A stretch of 64,000 bases of DNA. Source: Paraglaciecola psychrophila 170 (lineage in GTDB: Bacteria > Pseudomonadota > Gammaproteobacteria > Enterobacterales > Alteromonadaceae). The stretch's first letter is position 1. Each line of letters begins with the position of its first letter. Location: the NCBI RefSeq assembly GCF_000347635.1, contig NC_020514.1, positions 620,001 through 684,000 of the forward strand. The letters are read 5' to 3'. The position numbers and the translations under genes were made by a program. The notes under the pieces were generated by a model, which did not search any database, was not told where the DNA came from, and was given only the letters and a program-made list of their open reading frames with translations. Positions 21,482-29,826 of this stretch are shown here, one piece after another.

Positions 21482-21515
21482 AAGTAGAAAACGACTAATT
21501 AGTCGCTTTCTACTT
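21482..21515. terminator. Long hairpin downstream of the RNase J-like gene
   Basis: A 34-nt palindrome whose arms AAGTAGAAAACGACTAA and its reverse complement pair with a single A-C mismatch. There is no T run after it, so it is a stable hairpin rather than a textbook terminator. It lies between the convergent RNase J-like and M56-like genes. Confidence 0.5.
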
Positions 21516-21639
21516 ATTGGTTTGGCAGCGGTAAAAGTACCGTTACTCAAATTACCTTGGCGTGGTGAATCACATATAAATGCAAATACTAAGCGTAAGT
21601 ATTACCGATATATCGCATTTTCAAGGGCATTATCCATAG

Positions 21640-22614
21640 CTAACCAATGAGTTCAAATAGAAAATGTGTGAAGTTTGATGTGACTACGACTAGGAGTAAA
21701 AAATACGAAAAGCTGGCTAAATACGCCGTAGCGGTCAAATTAGCATCGCCAACGATAACATCAGCGGACTGAGGTAGATGGTCAGTGTTTCTCTCTATTT
21801 TCAATAAAAACTCCTGTATATCCTTGCTCATTTCGTTGAGTATAGTTTTAGGAATAGTGGTTTTTTGGCCTCCAAACAGCTGATGAACCTCATTAAAGGC
21901 GCGATCGCGTAAGACGGCGAGTAAGTCGGTAATAATTAATCTACGAACACTTGCAGGCCAAAATAAGCAAGCAATTTGCACCAGCTTTACCTTGAAGTTT
22001 TCAAACTGTTTAGCCTTTGCATATTCGTAAGCTAACAGTAGTTTTACATCTTTAACGTCAAGGAATTCTGCTATCTGAGAAGATAACAATAACTTTGGCG
22101 TGAGCATTCCAACATTTAGTAATACAGGTTGGGATACGCTAATAATGCTAGCTTGTAACCTATAGTTGTTATCTAAGTATTTATTGTGTGAAAGGCGAAG
22201 TAAGCTATTTATTCGCTGTTCTAATTTATTTTGGTGCGCTTTTATTAATATAAAACATACTGTTACCATCCCAATTACAAAAAATGCAAAGAGTAAATTA
22301 AGTAAAGTGGAGTCTATTATAGCAGGGATATGGGTAGCGCAATTACTGCTATGGCAATGCTTGAAAACAAATGGGAGTCTTTGGGAATTGGGCAACGACA
22401 ACCAGACTGTTACAACTATGCTTGCACACACTGCTGAAAGAGCGTGAAGAACGAGATATTTATTCTTTATTCGATAATGTAATGCACTTAAATATTTACG
22501 ATGCGCTAAAAACGTACTACCGGCTATCAACGAACTGACTAAAAAAATACAGCAAGCAATCACAAAGAGTGAAGCAATTTGCATCACTGCAGCCAAAAGA
22601 ACGTCACTTACCAT
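21640..22614 (-). CDS. BlaR1/M56-like membrane protein with degenerate protease site
   Basis: 324 residues with four membrane segments: about 5-30, 52-75, 103-125, and 300-322 at the C-terminus. Its layout and pairing with a BlaI-type gene match BlaR1/MecR1-type M56 proteins. Where the family has HExxH, this protein reads LLAYEYAKAKQF: the Glu remains but both His are gone (Tyr and Lys). It therefore should not bind catalytic zinc. The periplasmic loop near residue 85 carries HCHSSNCATH, a compact Cys/His cluster that could bind metal. It overlaps the upstream BlaI-type gene by 11 nt, so translation is probably coupled. Likely a sensor or partner for that repressor, by a non-proteolytic route. 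Confidence 0.7.
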   Translation of the reverse strand: MVSDVLLAAVMQIASLFVIACCIFLVSSLIAGSTFLAHRKYLSALHYRIKNKYLVLHALSAVCASIVVTVWLSLPNSQRLPFVFKHCHSSNCATHIPAIIDSTLLNLLFAFFVIGMVTVCFILIKAHQNKLEQRINSLLRLSHNKYLDNNYRLQASIISVSQPVLLNVGMLTPKLLLSSQIAEFLDVKDVKLLLAYEYAKAKQFENFKVKLVQIACLFWPASVRRLIITDLLAVLRDRAFNEVHQLFGGQKTTIPKTILNEMSKDIQEFLLKIERNTDHLPQSADVIVGDANLTATAYLASFSYFLLLVVVTSNFTHFLFELIG

Positions 22615-23074
22615 TGGCTAAACTAGCATGATGTAAAGCGGGCTCTTGCTCGAGTATTTGTAATAGATTTACTTGATTGTTAGTACTTCTGGCTCTTAAA
22701 AAGGTAAAAATACCCGACATAATCACGCTATCGTCACCCTCGCCAAAGACGTCACTAATCTCTTTTATCAAACTGCTAATCACTTCTTGCTTTGAATACA
22801 CCGACGTATAAATGTAGGCCTTTCCTTGCTTGTGTCGGCTAAGTAACTTCTTTTTCCATAGTCGCTCAATAGTGCTTTGGATCGTATTTAAGCTAATAAC
22901 ATCTTCGGGCTCTTTGGCTTGGAACTTTAGTATTTTGAGTATGTCACTTGCACTTAATGTTGTTTCTTCATCATGCCAAAATAAACCAAGGGTTTCAATT
23001 TCCCGTTGCCCTAGCACTGGGGCAGATAATGGTGGTTTTACCGACGTCTTGCTTCTATTATCCATAATTTGCAC
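22604..23074 (-). CDS. BlaI/MecI/CopY-family repressor
   Basis: 156 residues from a GTG at 23074 (AAGGG 4 nt upstream) or an ATG at 23065. A winged-helix domain covers about residues 25-100: LGQREIETLGLFWHDEETTLSASDILKIL, then NTIQSTIERLWKKKLLSRHKQGKAYIYTSV, typical of BlaI/CopY proteins. A dimerisation tail follows (SSLIKEISDVFGEGDDSVIMSG). The N-terminus has about 15 extra residues. It is followed by the overlapping M56-like gene and faces a TonB receptor across 88 bp, so it probably represses that receptor and itself. BlaI is released by proteolysis and CopY by copper; which applies here is unknown. Confidence 0.85.
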   Translation of the reverse strand: MQIMDNRSKTSVKPPLSAPVLGQREIETLGLFWHDEETTLSASDILKILKFQAKEPEDVISLNTIQSTIERLWKKKLLSRHKQGKAYIYTSVYSKQEVISSLIKEISDVFGEGDDSVIMSGIFTFLRARSTNNQVNLLQILEQEPALHHASLANGK

Positions 23075-23100
23075 CGAGCCCTTATCGGTTATAAATGTGT

Positions 23101-23124
23101 ATGTTTTACTAAACGCCTAAACAT
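23101..23124. promoter_or_regulatory. Candidate operator in the repressor/TonB receptor intergenic region
   Basis: Inverted repeat ATGTTT-N12-AAACAT with extra partial symmetry (GTGTATG before it, CATGTGT after it). It is in the 88-bp divergent promoter region, where a BlaI/CopY-type dimer would be expected to bind. It does not match the TACA-N2-TGTA box exactly, so the call is tentative. Confidence 0.4.
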
Positions 23125-23162
23125 GTGTTCTAGATGCAATATTTCGTAAAAAAGGTAAAAAG

Positions 23163-25298
23163 ATGAAAAGGACAAATTATGTTCCCTTTAAACTAGGTAA
23201 GTTATGCAGTGCTGTACTGAGTTGCGCGTTGCTAGGTGCAGGTTCGTTATTTTCATTTTCTGCGTTAAGCGAATCAAACAATTGGAATGAACCTATAGAA
23301 GCCGTCAGTATAGAAAAAATTGAGATACAAGGTAAAGCTGCGAGTCTAATAGGCGAGGCTATTTCTGCTTCAGAGGGGGTCATTGGGCAGCAAGAAATTT
23401 TGAATAGGCCCATGTTACGGATTGGTGAAATTCTAGAGTTAGTGCCCGGAATGGTAGTTACGCAGCACAGCGGAACAGGTAAAGCCAATCAATACTTTTT
23501 ACGTGGGTTCAACCTTGATCATGGCACTGACTTTGCGACTTTTATTGATTACATGCCTATTAATATGCGTACTCATGGTCATGGGCAAGGCTATACCGAT
23601 TTAAACTTTATCATCCCAGAAACGGTTCAAACTATCACCTTTAAAAAAGGTGCTTATTATGGACAAATAGGTGATTTTAGTGGTGCGGGCAGCGCTTCTT
23701 TCAATACTGTTAACCAGCCTCAAACAACACAATTGTCTGCCACAATAGGCGAAGACAATTTTCAACGATATTTATTGGCTGGCGGCATTGAGTTGGATAA
23801 CGAACACATTAATTACGCTATAGAGTTTAATAGCAATGATGGGCCTTGGACCAACATTGATGAAGACCTCGACAAAACCAATATATTTTTGAGCTACAAC
23901 AGCAACCATAAAAGTGACGATTTTAAAGTGACGTTTATGGGCTACGACAATACTTGGAATAGTGCAGACCAAATTCCGCAACGAGCTGTAAACGCGGGTA
24001 TTATCGATGAACTAGGTTCATTAGATACTAGTTTAGGCGGTAACAGCAGCCGCTATAGTATTAATGCTGAATGGAAAAATGAAAATATAAATGCCTCTGG
24101 ATATCTTATTGATTACGATTTGAACTTATGGTCAAACTTTACTTATTTTTTGGATAACCCTGCCACAGGAGATCAATTTGAACAGGTTGATAAGAGAAAA
24201 GTTTACGGTGGACACTTAAGTTATACCGCATTTGTAAACTGGCAAGGATTACCTGTTTCAAATGAGTTTGGTGCGCAAATAAGAGTCGATGATATTGACG
24301 AGGTTGGATTATTCCAGACACAGAAAAGGCAGCGATTAGGCGTAATTAGAAACGACACAGTTAATGAAAGTAGCGCAGGATTTTATTGGCAAAATAATAT
24401 TATTTGGAGCGATGCCATTAAAACCATTGTTAGTGCTCGCTATGACTATTTTGATTTTGATGTAAAGAGTAATATTAATACAAACATTAATGGTGTTAAC
24501 TTAAGCGTAAACAATGGCACGGAAGACGCCGGTAATGTGGCTCTAAAGGCTAATTTAATTTACACTTTTAATGATGATTGGGAGGCTTACGTTTCGGCCG
24601 GGCAAGGGTTCCATTCAAATGATGCTAGAGGCACAATCGTTCAGGTAGATCCTAATTCTGGAGGGGCTATTCAGCCTGTAGATCCTATTGTTGATTCATA
24701 CGGTTACGAACTAGGCTTGCGTGCAAATTTATTCGATAAGCTTAATGCATCACTGTCGATTTGGCAGCTTAATCTAGACAGTGAACTACTGTTTGTTGGT
24801 GACGCTGGTAACACTGAACCCAGTGATTCTTCGTCTCGCTATGGTGTTGAGTTAACCGGTTATTATAGTGTGACCGACTCATTAACTTTTGATTTGGAAT
24901 ATGCCTACACCGATGCCGAGTTTGACAAATTACCGAGTAACGCCAATCAAATTCCAGGAGCGCTTGAACACGTGCTGCAAGCAGGTGTAAGTTATCAGCC
25001 TCAGCAAGGCTGGTTTGCCAATGCAAGACTGCGCTATTTCTCTGAACGCCCTCTAATTGAAGACGGCAGCGTAACATCGGACGATTCACAAATAATGAAC
25101 CTTAATGTTGGATATAAGTTTACTCAACTTACCTTAAAGCTCGATATTTTGAATGCCCTTGATAGTAACGACCATGATATTGACTATTATTACGCCAGCC
25201 GAATAGCTAATGAGCCACAAGGAAGTGCGACTGAAGATTTGCATTATCACGTACTTGAACCAAGGACAGTTCGATTGTCTGCCGTATATAAGTTTTAA
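23163..25298 (+). CDS. TonB-dependent outer-membrane receptor
   Basis: 711 residues. There is a signal peptide of about 36 residues, a plug domain from about residue 50 (IEIQGKAASLIGEA, LEVPGM-type LELVPGMVVTQHSGTGKANQYFLRGFNLDHGTDFATFIDYMPINMRTH is continuous there) and a 22-strand barrel ending in LSAVYKF. It belongs to the receptor group with the THGHGQGYTDLNF plug motif and a His/Tyr-rich end (DYYYASRIAN, DLHYHVLEPRTVRLS). The substrate is not known. The frame is intact. AAAGGTAAAAAG precedes the ATG. Divergence from a BlaI-type repressor and a His/Cys-bearing membrane partner suggests metal or metal-chelate uptake, but that is inference. Confidence 0.85.
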   Translation: MKRTNYVPFKLGKLCSAVLSCALLGAGSLFSFSALSESNNWNEPIEAVSIEKIEIQGKAASLIGEAISASEGVIGQQEILNRPMLRIGEILELVPGMVVTQHSGTGKANQYFLRGFNLDHGTDFATFIDYMPINMRTHGHGQGYTDLNFIIPETVQTITFKKGAYYGQIGDFSGAGSASFNTVNQPQTTQLSATIGEDNFQRYLLAGGIELDNEHINYAIEFNSNDGPWTNIDEDLDKTNIFLSYNSNHKSDDFKVTFMGYDNTWNSADQIPQRAVNAGIIDELGSLDTSLGGNSSRYSINAEWKNENINASGYLIDYDLNLWSNFTYFLDNPATGDQFEQVDKRKVYGGHLSYTAFVNWQGLPVSNEFGAQIRVDDIDEVGLFQTQKRQRLGVIRNDTVNESSAGFYWQNNIIWSDAIKTIVSARYDYFDFDVKSNINTNINGVNLSVNNGTEDAGNVALKANLIYTFNDDWEAYVSAGQGFHSNDARGTIVQVDPNSGGAIQPVDPIVDSYGYELGLRANLFDKLNASLSIWQLNLDSELLFVGDAGNTEPSDSSSRYGVELTGYYSVTDSLTFDLEYAYTDAEFDKLPSNANQIPGALEHVLQAGVSYQPQQGWFANARLRYFSERPLIEDGSVTSDDSQIMNLNVGYKFTQLTLKLDILNALDSNDHDIDYYYASRIANEPQGSATEDLHYHVLEPRTVRLSAVYKF

Positions 25299-25306
25299 TG
25301 CGTTGG

Positions 25307-26137
25307 CTCTAAACAACTATAAAAAGCCCAAGGCTGTTCAGATAAATGAGTCTTGGTGTTATGGCATAATGTTTATAAAGACACTTTGCTCACCCCAAAG
25401 TTCATGCTGGACGAAACGTTAAGCCAAGATGAGTTGATATCTCTGAATGAAACCATCGAGATTTAACGCAAGAGGCTGTATGACATTAGCTGGTTAATGC
25501 GTAATCTCAATGAATACATTGCCAGAGAAGCCAACAAAGAAGATAACTGCAGTGGCAGTTTTTATTCGCTGCCATCCCTGGCGCTCACTCTTCGGGCCAG
25601 CTGTAGCTGTTCAAATTTTTCCGTAAAAATTTGTGGGAAGGACGGTTTAAATCCCAAGCGTTACTGGATGAATCAGCTGTTTTAGCTTGTATGGCTTATG
25701 TAGACCTAAACCCTATTCGCGCCAAAATGGCCAAAATGGCCAAAACCCTAGAAACCTCAGACCATGCCAGTATTCAATATCGTATCAATGCTGCTAAAAA
25801 AGCACAGCAACCTGATAACCTATTACCATTTGTAGGTAATCCGAGGCAAGATATGCCTAAGGGTATTGCCTACAGCTTCAAAGATTACTGTGAATTAATC
25901 GACACCACAGGCAAGAGCATTCGAGAAGACAAACGCGGTTATATCGAAGAGAAAAGCCCGGTACTGGAAAGACTAGGTGTAGACTCAGAACAGTGGCTGA
26001 TTTTGACTGCAGAGTTTGAACAACACTTTAATACAGCGGTAGGTAGCGAACACCTGATGCGCCCATTTGGTATTCATACTCAACACCAAAGAATACCAGA
26101 CATAAGTAAAGCGAAAACGTTGTTAAAACACACCTAA
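25307..26137 (+). pseudogene. REP-associated tyrosine transposase (RAYT/Y1) relic
   Basis: Starting right after the TonB receptor stop, a 5'-truncated frame gives NYKKPKA, VLVLWHNVYKDTLLTPK, then ETLSQDELISLNETIEI, a TAA at 25464-25466, and RKRLYDISWLMRNLNEYIAR up to EDNCSG. About 70 bp of palindromic DNA then interrupts the protein exactly before WEGRFKSQALLDESAVLACM, which resumes in another frame and runs to 26137 (168 codons). WEGRFKSQ and AYVDLNPIRA are hallmarks of REP-associated Y1 transposases. The first ~100 residues with the catalytic HUH motif are missing. An in-frame duplication (KMAKMAK) is also visible. Clearly non-functional. Confidence 0.85.
25559..25629. mobile_element. REP/MITE-like palindromic insertion inside the transposase relic
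   Basis: About 70 bp not explained by the protein. It starts TTTTTATTCGCTGCC, contains the hairpin CTGGC-GCTCACTCTTCGG-GCCAG, and ends CCGTAAAAA, so its outer ends TTTTTA/TAAAAA are inverted repeats. Size and hairpin fit a REP-like element, the kind of DNA RAYT proteins act on. No other copy was seen in the window. Confidence 0.6.
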
Positions 26138-26489
26138 GTCAACCATTTGAAAGTTTAACAATATCAATCGTAGTGATTGAGATAACGACGTGCTCTCAAT
26201 TCTAGAAAACTGTATTCCCAGACTGTATTCAAACGAATTTATCTAAAAACAGATATTTTGATATCTCCCATTTTTTTGTTTCCCATAATTCGATAAATTT
26301 AACCTTGTTGGTCGAGTGTATTATTGGTAATTTATTGAGGTGAGTGTCGGCATACTTGATTACTATTGAACTAATGACAACAAAAATATGTCCGCTATAC
26401 GTAATTTATCCTAACCTTAGTCACATTTGACTAGCCTACGGTTATTACCTATGACGAATCCAATAGTCTAGGCATGTATTCTTAGTGCG
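26138..26489. other. Intergenic, nothing recognised
   Basis: About 350 AT-rich bases between the transposase relic and the diguanylate cyclase pseudogene. No open frame or hairpin stands out. Confidence 0.4.
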
Positions 26490-27591
26490 TTATTCATTGT
26501 TTTTATAAGCGACAATTCTATTACGGCCTTGATTTTTTGCCTGATAGAGTGCCTTGTCAACTTGATACAGCGATTCCATATTCGAGTTTGTATTAGGATC
26601 CACTTTAGATACGCCAAAACTTGCAGTAAGCTTTCCTATATTAGCAAAAGAGAACGCGTTAATAGCAGTGTGTATTTTCTTGGCAAGATTAATAGCATTT
26701 TCTAAGGATGTTTCGGGTAACAGAATTATAAACTCTTCCCCGCCCCATCGGGATAAAAGGTCAGTTACCCTAATATTTTTTTGTAATAATATTAAAAATT
26801 CTTGGAGTACGGTATCACCCATTTGGTGTCCGTATTCATCATTAATCCGTTTAAAAAGATCGATGTCGATCATGATTAAGCATAATTTTTGGTTATTTCG
26901 TTTGATTTTTTGGCGTTCAATTTCGAAGTTATCATCAAGGTATCGTCTATTTCGTAACCCAGTGAGTTGGTCAATAACAGACAGTTTTTCTAACTCTATG
27001 AGATGGATCTTTTCTTTTTCTCTTATCTCTTGAATTGTCTTATAGGCTGAGTGTGCTGATACTTCAAAAAAAATAGGTGGCGTACACGATAGCGAAAGAG
27101 GCAATTGTAAAATCTTACAAACCCTTTTAAGTTCTAAAATCCATAGTCCCATTCACCTAATCCTAGGTAAGCCATGGGTAATATTATTAAGTAAAAAAGA
27201 ACCACCATTATCATGCCATTGCGTGTTCCCAATATAGGAATAACAAATAATGGATAACAAAGCGTCCACACCAGAGCAAAGCTTTCATTTTTAGCGAAGT
27301 ATGAAAAAATAACTAAGATAGTGAAGAGTAGGGTAGTGGAAAAATAGGCAGAAAAATTAAAATTTTTTTGACAATAAGTGAGTACAACGCTGGTGCTGTC
27401 GAGATGGCGAAGATGAAATTTACGAGGGGTAAAATGTAGTTTTCATGATCAAGGTTAATAAGCACAAATACGGCAAAAGTTAAGGTTGTAAAGACAAGTA
27501 AAGCAGTCGTGATTATTATGCGGCGATGCAAAAAAGGGTCTTCTTTTATCTCTGTATCTGTTACGAAACCAGCTTTGATACTTTTTAACAT
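26490..27591 (-). pseudogene. Membrane-anchored diguanylate cyclase, several lesions
   Basis: From the ATG at 27591 (MLKSIKAGFVTDTEIKEDPFLHRR) a run of membrane helices begins. The frame slips in the T/A homopolymers at about 27360-27369. Continuing in the second frame gives FNFSAYFSTTLLFTILVIFSY ... VIPILGTRNGMIMVVLFYL ... GLGEWDYGF, then TAG at 27134-27136 (Trp in the likely ancestor). Two further single-base slips near 27108 and the T8 run at about 27066-27073 restore FVRFY, ASFAIVYATYFF and EVSAHSAYKTIQEI. The last 200 residues are a clean GGDEF domain (VIDQLTGLRNRRYL, RWGGEEFIILLPE). The membrane sensor half is destroyed; a free GGDEF fragment might still be expressed. Confidence 0.85.
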
Positions 27592-27712
27592 TTTTGGGCT
27601 AGTCCTTGTGCACGCCACAAAAAAACGAAAAAGTCATCGATAAACCTTTTGTAAATAGTTTAAACGATTCCAATTTGTTGTAAGTTTTCACGTACATTTT
27701 CAGTCCTAGCAC

Positions 27713-28057
27713 ATGATGAAATCAATGGTGCCTGAAATTCAAACAAGCAGTAGCATCTTCGTCAATGGAAGCAACGTTTTGAATAGTTTAGCCGAAACCT
27801 ATATTACCAAAGGGGATATGGATTTTCTAAATTACGTTGGTTCACCAGTAAAGATCTCTTCAACGGTTAAATTAAACAACCTAGCGATTTTAACCGCTAA
27901 GGGTAAACTGGGTCTAACTTCCTTTATCGATGGTATTGGCGGTTTGTGGGATACGGCCAGTGCAGCGGGTAAATCCGCTTGGGTCCAGTCACGTTCAGCT
28001 CTAAGTACTTTTAAGCAGTTTTTCGTTGGTATTTCCTATTACCGACTAAAATACTGA
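27713..28057 (+). CDS. Unrecognised 114-codon frame, possibly a gene fragment
   Basis: MMKSMVPEIQTSSSIFVNGSN begins a frame that looks like real protein (LNNLAILTAKGKLGLTSFID, GIGGLWDTASAAGKSAWVQS), but I do not recognise a family. There are no membrane segments, signal peptide or cysteines. Its last 16 codons lie antisense to the end of the membrane-protein relic at 28011-28442, so the natural C-terminus may have been lost and replaced. No good ribosome site is visible before the ATG pair. Confidence 0.35.
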   Translation: MMKSMVPEIQTSSSIFVNGSNVLNSLAETYITKGDMDFLNYVGSPVKISSTVKLNNLAILTAKGKLGLTSFIDGIGGLWDTASAAGKSAWVQSRSALSTFKQFFVGISYYRLKY

Positions 28058-28442
28058 TGATGTATGTGATGCCCATGAGCATTATAAAGTGTCTGATTTC
28101 TGGTTCGAAAGTAATCAGTTTTATATCTTCCAGTTGTTCATAAGCTATACCAACCACCATACCTACCCCTGAGGTTATGCCATAGTATCCATAGTGATTT
28201 TGCGTTGCAATTCGTCAAGGTTTATTAAATTTTTGACGTTCACCATTATCATAGCTACACCCAAATCGAGATGAGTGAACAGGGCAGTAATCGAATAGGC
28301 TGGTTGATAATCCCTTTGTATTCTGCACAAAATAGCAGCGGAGCGGTGCTAACTAATCATGCCAAGGCCCATAACGCTAATTGTAAAATGTAAGTGTTTT
28401 TACGTTCTGAACAGATTTTTCATCAGGTTTAAAATCATTCAT
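28011..28442 (-). pseudogene. Relic of a small membrane protein
   Basis: Starting MNDFKPDEKSVQNVKTLTFY at 28442, the frame hits a stop. Other frames then yield recognisable pieces in order: NLINLDELQRKITMDTMA, ITSGVGMVVGIAYEQLEDI, and MLMGITYIISILVGNRKY, ending at TAA 28011-28013. The pattern (DELQRKI plus two hydrophobic helices and a GNRxY tail) is that of small uncharacterised inner-membrane proteins often found beside a helix-turn-helix regulator. At least three disruptions. No function can be assigned. Confidence 0.55.
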
Positions 28443-28553
28443 AAGTCAAACTCTCAAGTCTAAAAGTAAAATAAGCTTTAATTTTAAATCGAGTGCAACT
28501 TCACGTTGTTTTTTGCCAAGTGTATTTGACAAAAAACAACGTATACATGATAT

Positions 28554-29693
28554 CTAAGAGAGCTTATTTTTAAAGTCTTCGTACTCAAACTTACGTACTA
28601 CTTCAAAGCTACCGTCTTTGCGAATAATACCAATGGAGGGATGTTCAACACCATTAAAGAAGGTAGTTTTGACCATAGTGTAGTGCATCATATCTTCAAA
28701 TATTACCCGTTCACCTATTTGTAATTCGTGATCAAAGCTGTATAAATCAATGGCATCACCGGCTAGACAAGAGTTGCCACCGAATCTATAGGTATAAGCT
28801 TTCTCACCTGCTTTGCCTGCCCCGCGCACATCAGGCCGATAGGGCATTTCTAATACATCTGGCATATGGGCTGTGGCTGAGATATCTAAGATGGCTATTT
28901 TGTCTTGGTTTTCTACTATATCCACCACCTCAGCAACTAAGGTACCCGTTTGCCAAGCCACCGCTGAACCGGGCTCAAGGATAACAGTAAGGTGAGGGTG
29001 GCGTGCTTTGAATGCTTTTAATGTGGCGATTAAGTGGGCAACATCATAACCTTCACGAGTCATAAGGTGGCCGCCGCCAAAGTTAATCCACTTAAGTTGG
29101 GGAAGCCACTGGCCAAATTTATGTTCTACTGCTTGGATCGTTCGCTCTGTTGCAAAGGAGTCAGATTCACATAAGTTATGGATATGAAAGCCATCGATAT
29201 CGGTTAAATCAGCGCACTGTAAATCTTTTGCTTTAATACCCAAACGGGAACCTGGTGCGCTTGGGTCGTAAAGTTCCGTTTCAGCTTCTTGATGTTCTGG
29301 ATTGACCCGCAAGCCAGCAGACACACCAGCACTGACAATTTGTTGTTTGAATCTTTGCCATTGGCCTAAACTATTAAACGAAATATGGTCGGCCAAGTTA
29401 ACTAACTCGTCGATATCGACAGGTTTAAAGGCGGGTGAATAGGCATGAACTTGTTTGCCTATTTCTTCTTTTCCGAGTCTTGCCTCCCAGACTGCACTGG
29501 CAGTTGAACCTTGCAAATACTGCTTAACTAATCCAAAAGTCGACCACATTGAAAAGCCTTTCAGTGCCAAGATGATCTCTACACCACTTGCTTGCTGCAC
29601 TTTTTGCATGAGTTTTAAGTTAGCTTCTAACTTAGCTTCTTCACACACATAACAGGGTGAAGGTATATTCGGGTTTAATATCGGATGAGTCAT
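28554..29693 (-). CDS. nspC: Carboxynorspermidine decarboxylase
   Basis: 379 residues from the ATG at 29693 (MTHPILNPNIPSPCYVCEEA). A longer frame to 29789 would read through an intergenic hairpin, so it is unlikely. It is a fold-III PLP enzyme of the alanine racemase type: the PLP lysine is in ILALKGFSMW, with FGGGHLMTREGYDV and EPGSAVAWQTG. It decarboxylates carboxynorspermidine (or carboxyspermidine) to norspermidine/spermidine. The dehydrogenase that makes the substrate is immediately upstream, so the pathway is complete here. Norspermidine-type polyamines influence biofilm in vibrios, which is relevant given the broken c-di-GMP genes. Confidence 0.93.
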   Translation of the reverse strand: MTHPILNPNIPSPCYVCEEAKLEANLKLMQKVQQASGVEIILALKGFSMWSTFGLVKQYLQGSTASAVWEARLGKEEIGKQVHAYSPAFKPVDIDELVNLADHISFNSLGQWQRFKQQIVSAGVSAGLRVNPEHQEAETELYDPSAPGSRLGIKAKDLQCADLTDIDGFHIHNLCESDSFATERTIQAVEHKFGQWLPQLKWINFGGGHLMTREGYDVAHLIATLKAFKARHPHLTVILEPGSAVAWQTGTLVAEVVDIVENQDKIAILDISATAHMPDVLEMPYRPDVRGAGKAGEKAYTYRFGGNSCLAGDAIDLYSFDHELQIGERVIFEDMMHYTMVKTTFFNGVEHPSIGIIRKDGSFEVVRKFEYEDFKNKLS

Positions 29694-29766
29694 AAGTCGC
29701 GTATTTAAGTTAACTTGTATTGAGGTGGTTAAAAGATCTGTGCTGGTGGCTTGTAAACAAAGGGAT

Positions 29767-29796
29767 AAAGACTTTGAAGAGGGCTTCAAAGTCTTT
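29767..29796. other. Intercistronic hairpin between the two norspermidine genes
   Basis: Perfect 13-bp stem AAAGACTTTGAAG / CTTCAAAGTCTTT around the tetraloop AGGG. On the minus strand it has no T run after it, so it may be a partial terminator, an RNA stability element or a processing site between the dehydrogenase and nspC. Confidence 0.65.
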
Positions 29797-29826
29797 TAAA
29801 TGTTTTAGCTACGAGCGCATTAGTGG

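Noticed and set aside
25497..25685. Short frame at 25497 as an independent gene
   Set aside because: Its first half is RAYT protein and its second half is translation of the palindromic insertion.
29694..29789. Longer N-terminus for nspC
   Set aside because: It would translate the intergenic hairpin and has no family similarity; the ATG at 29693 fits.
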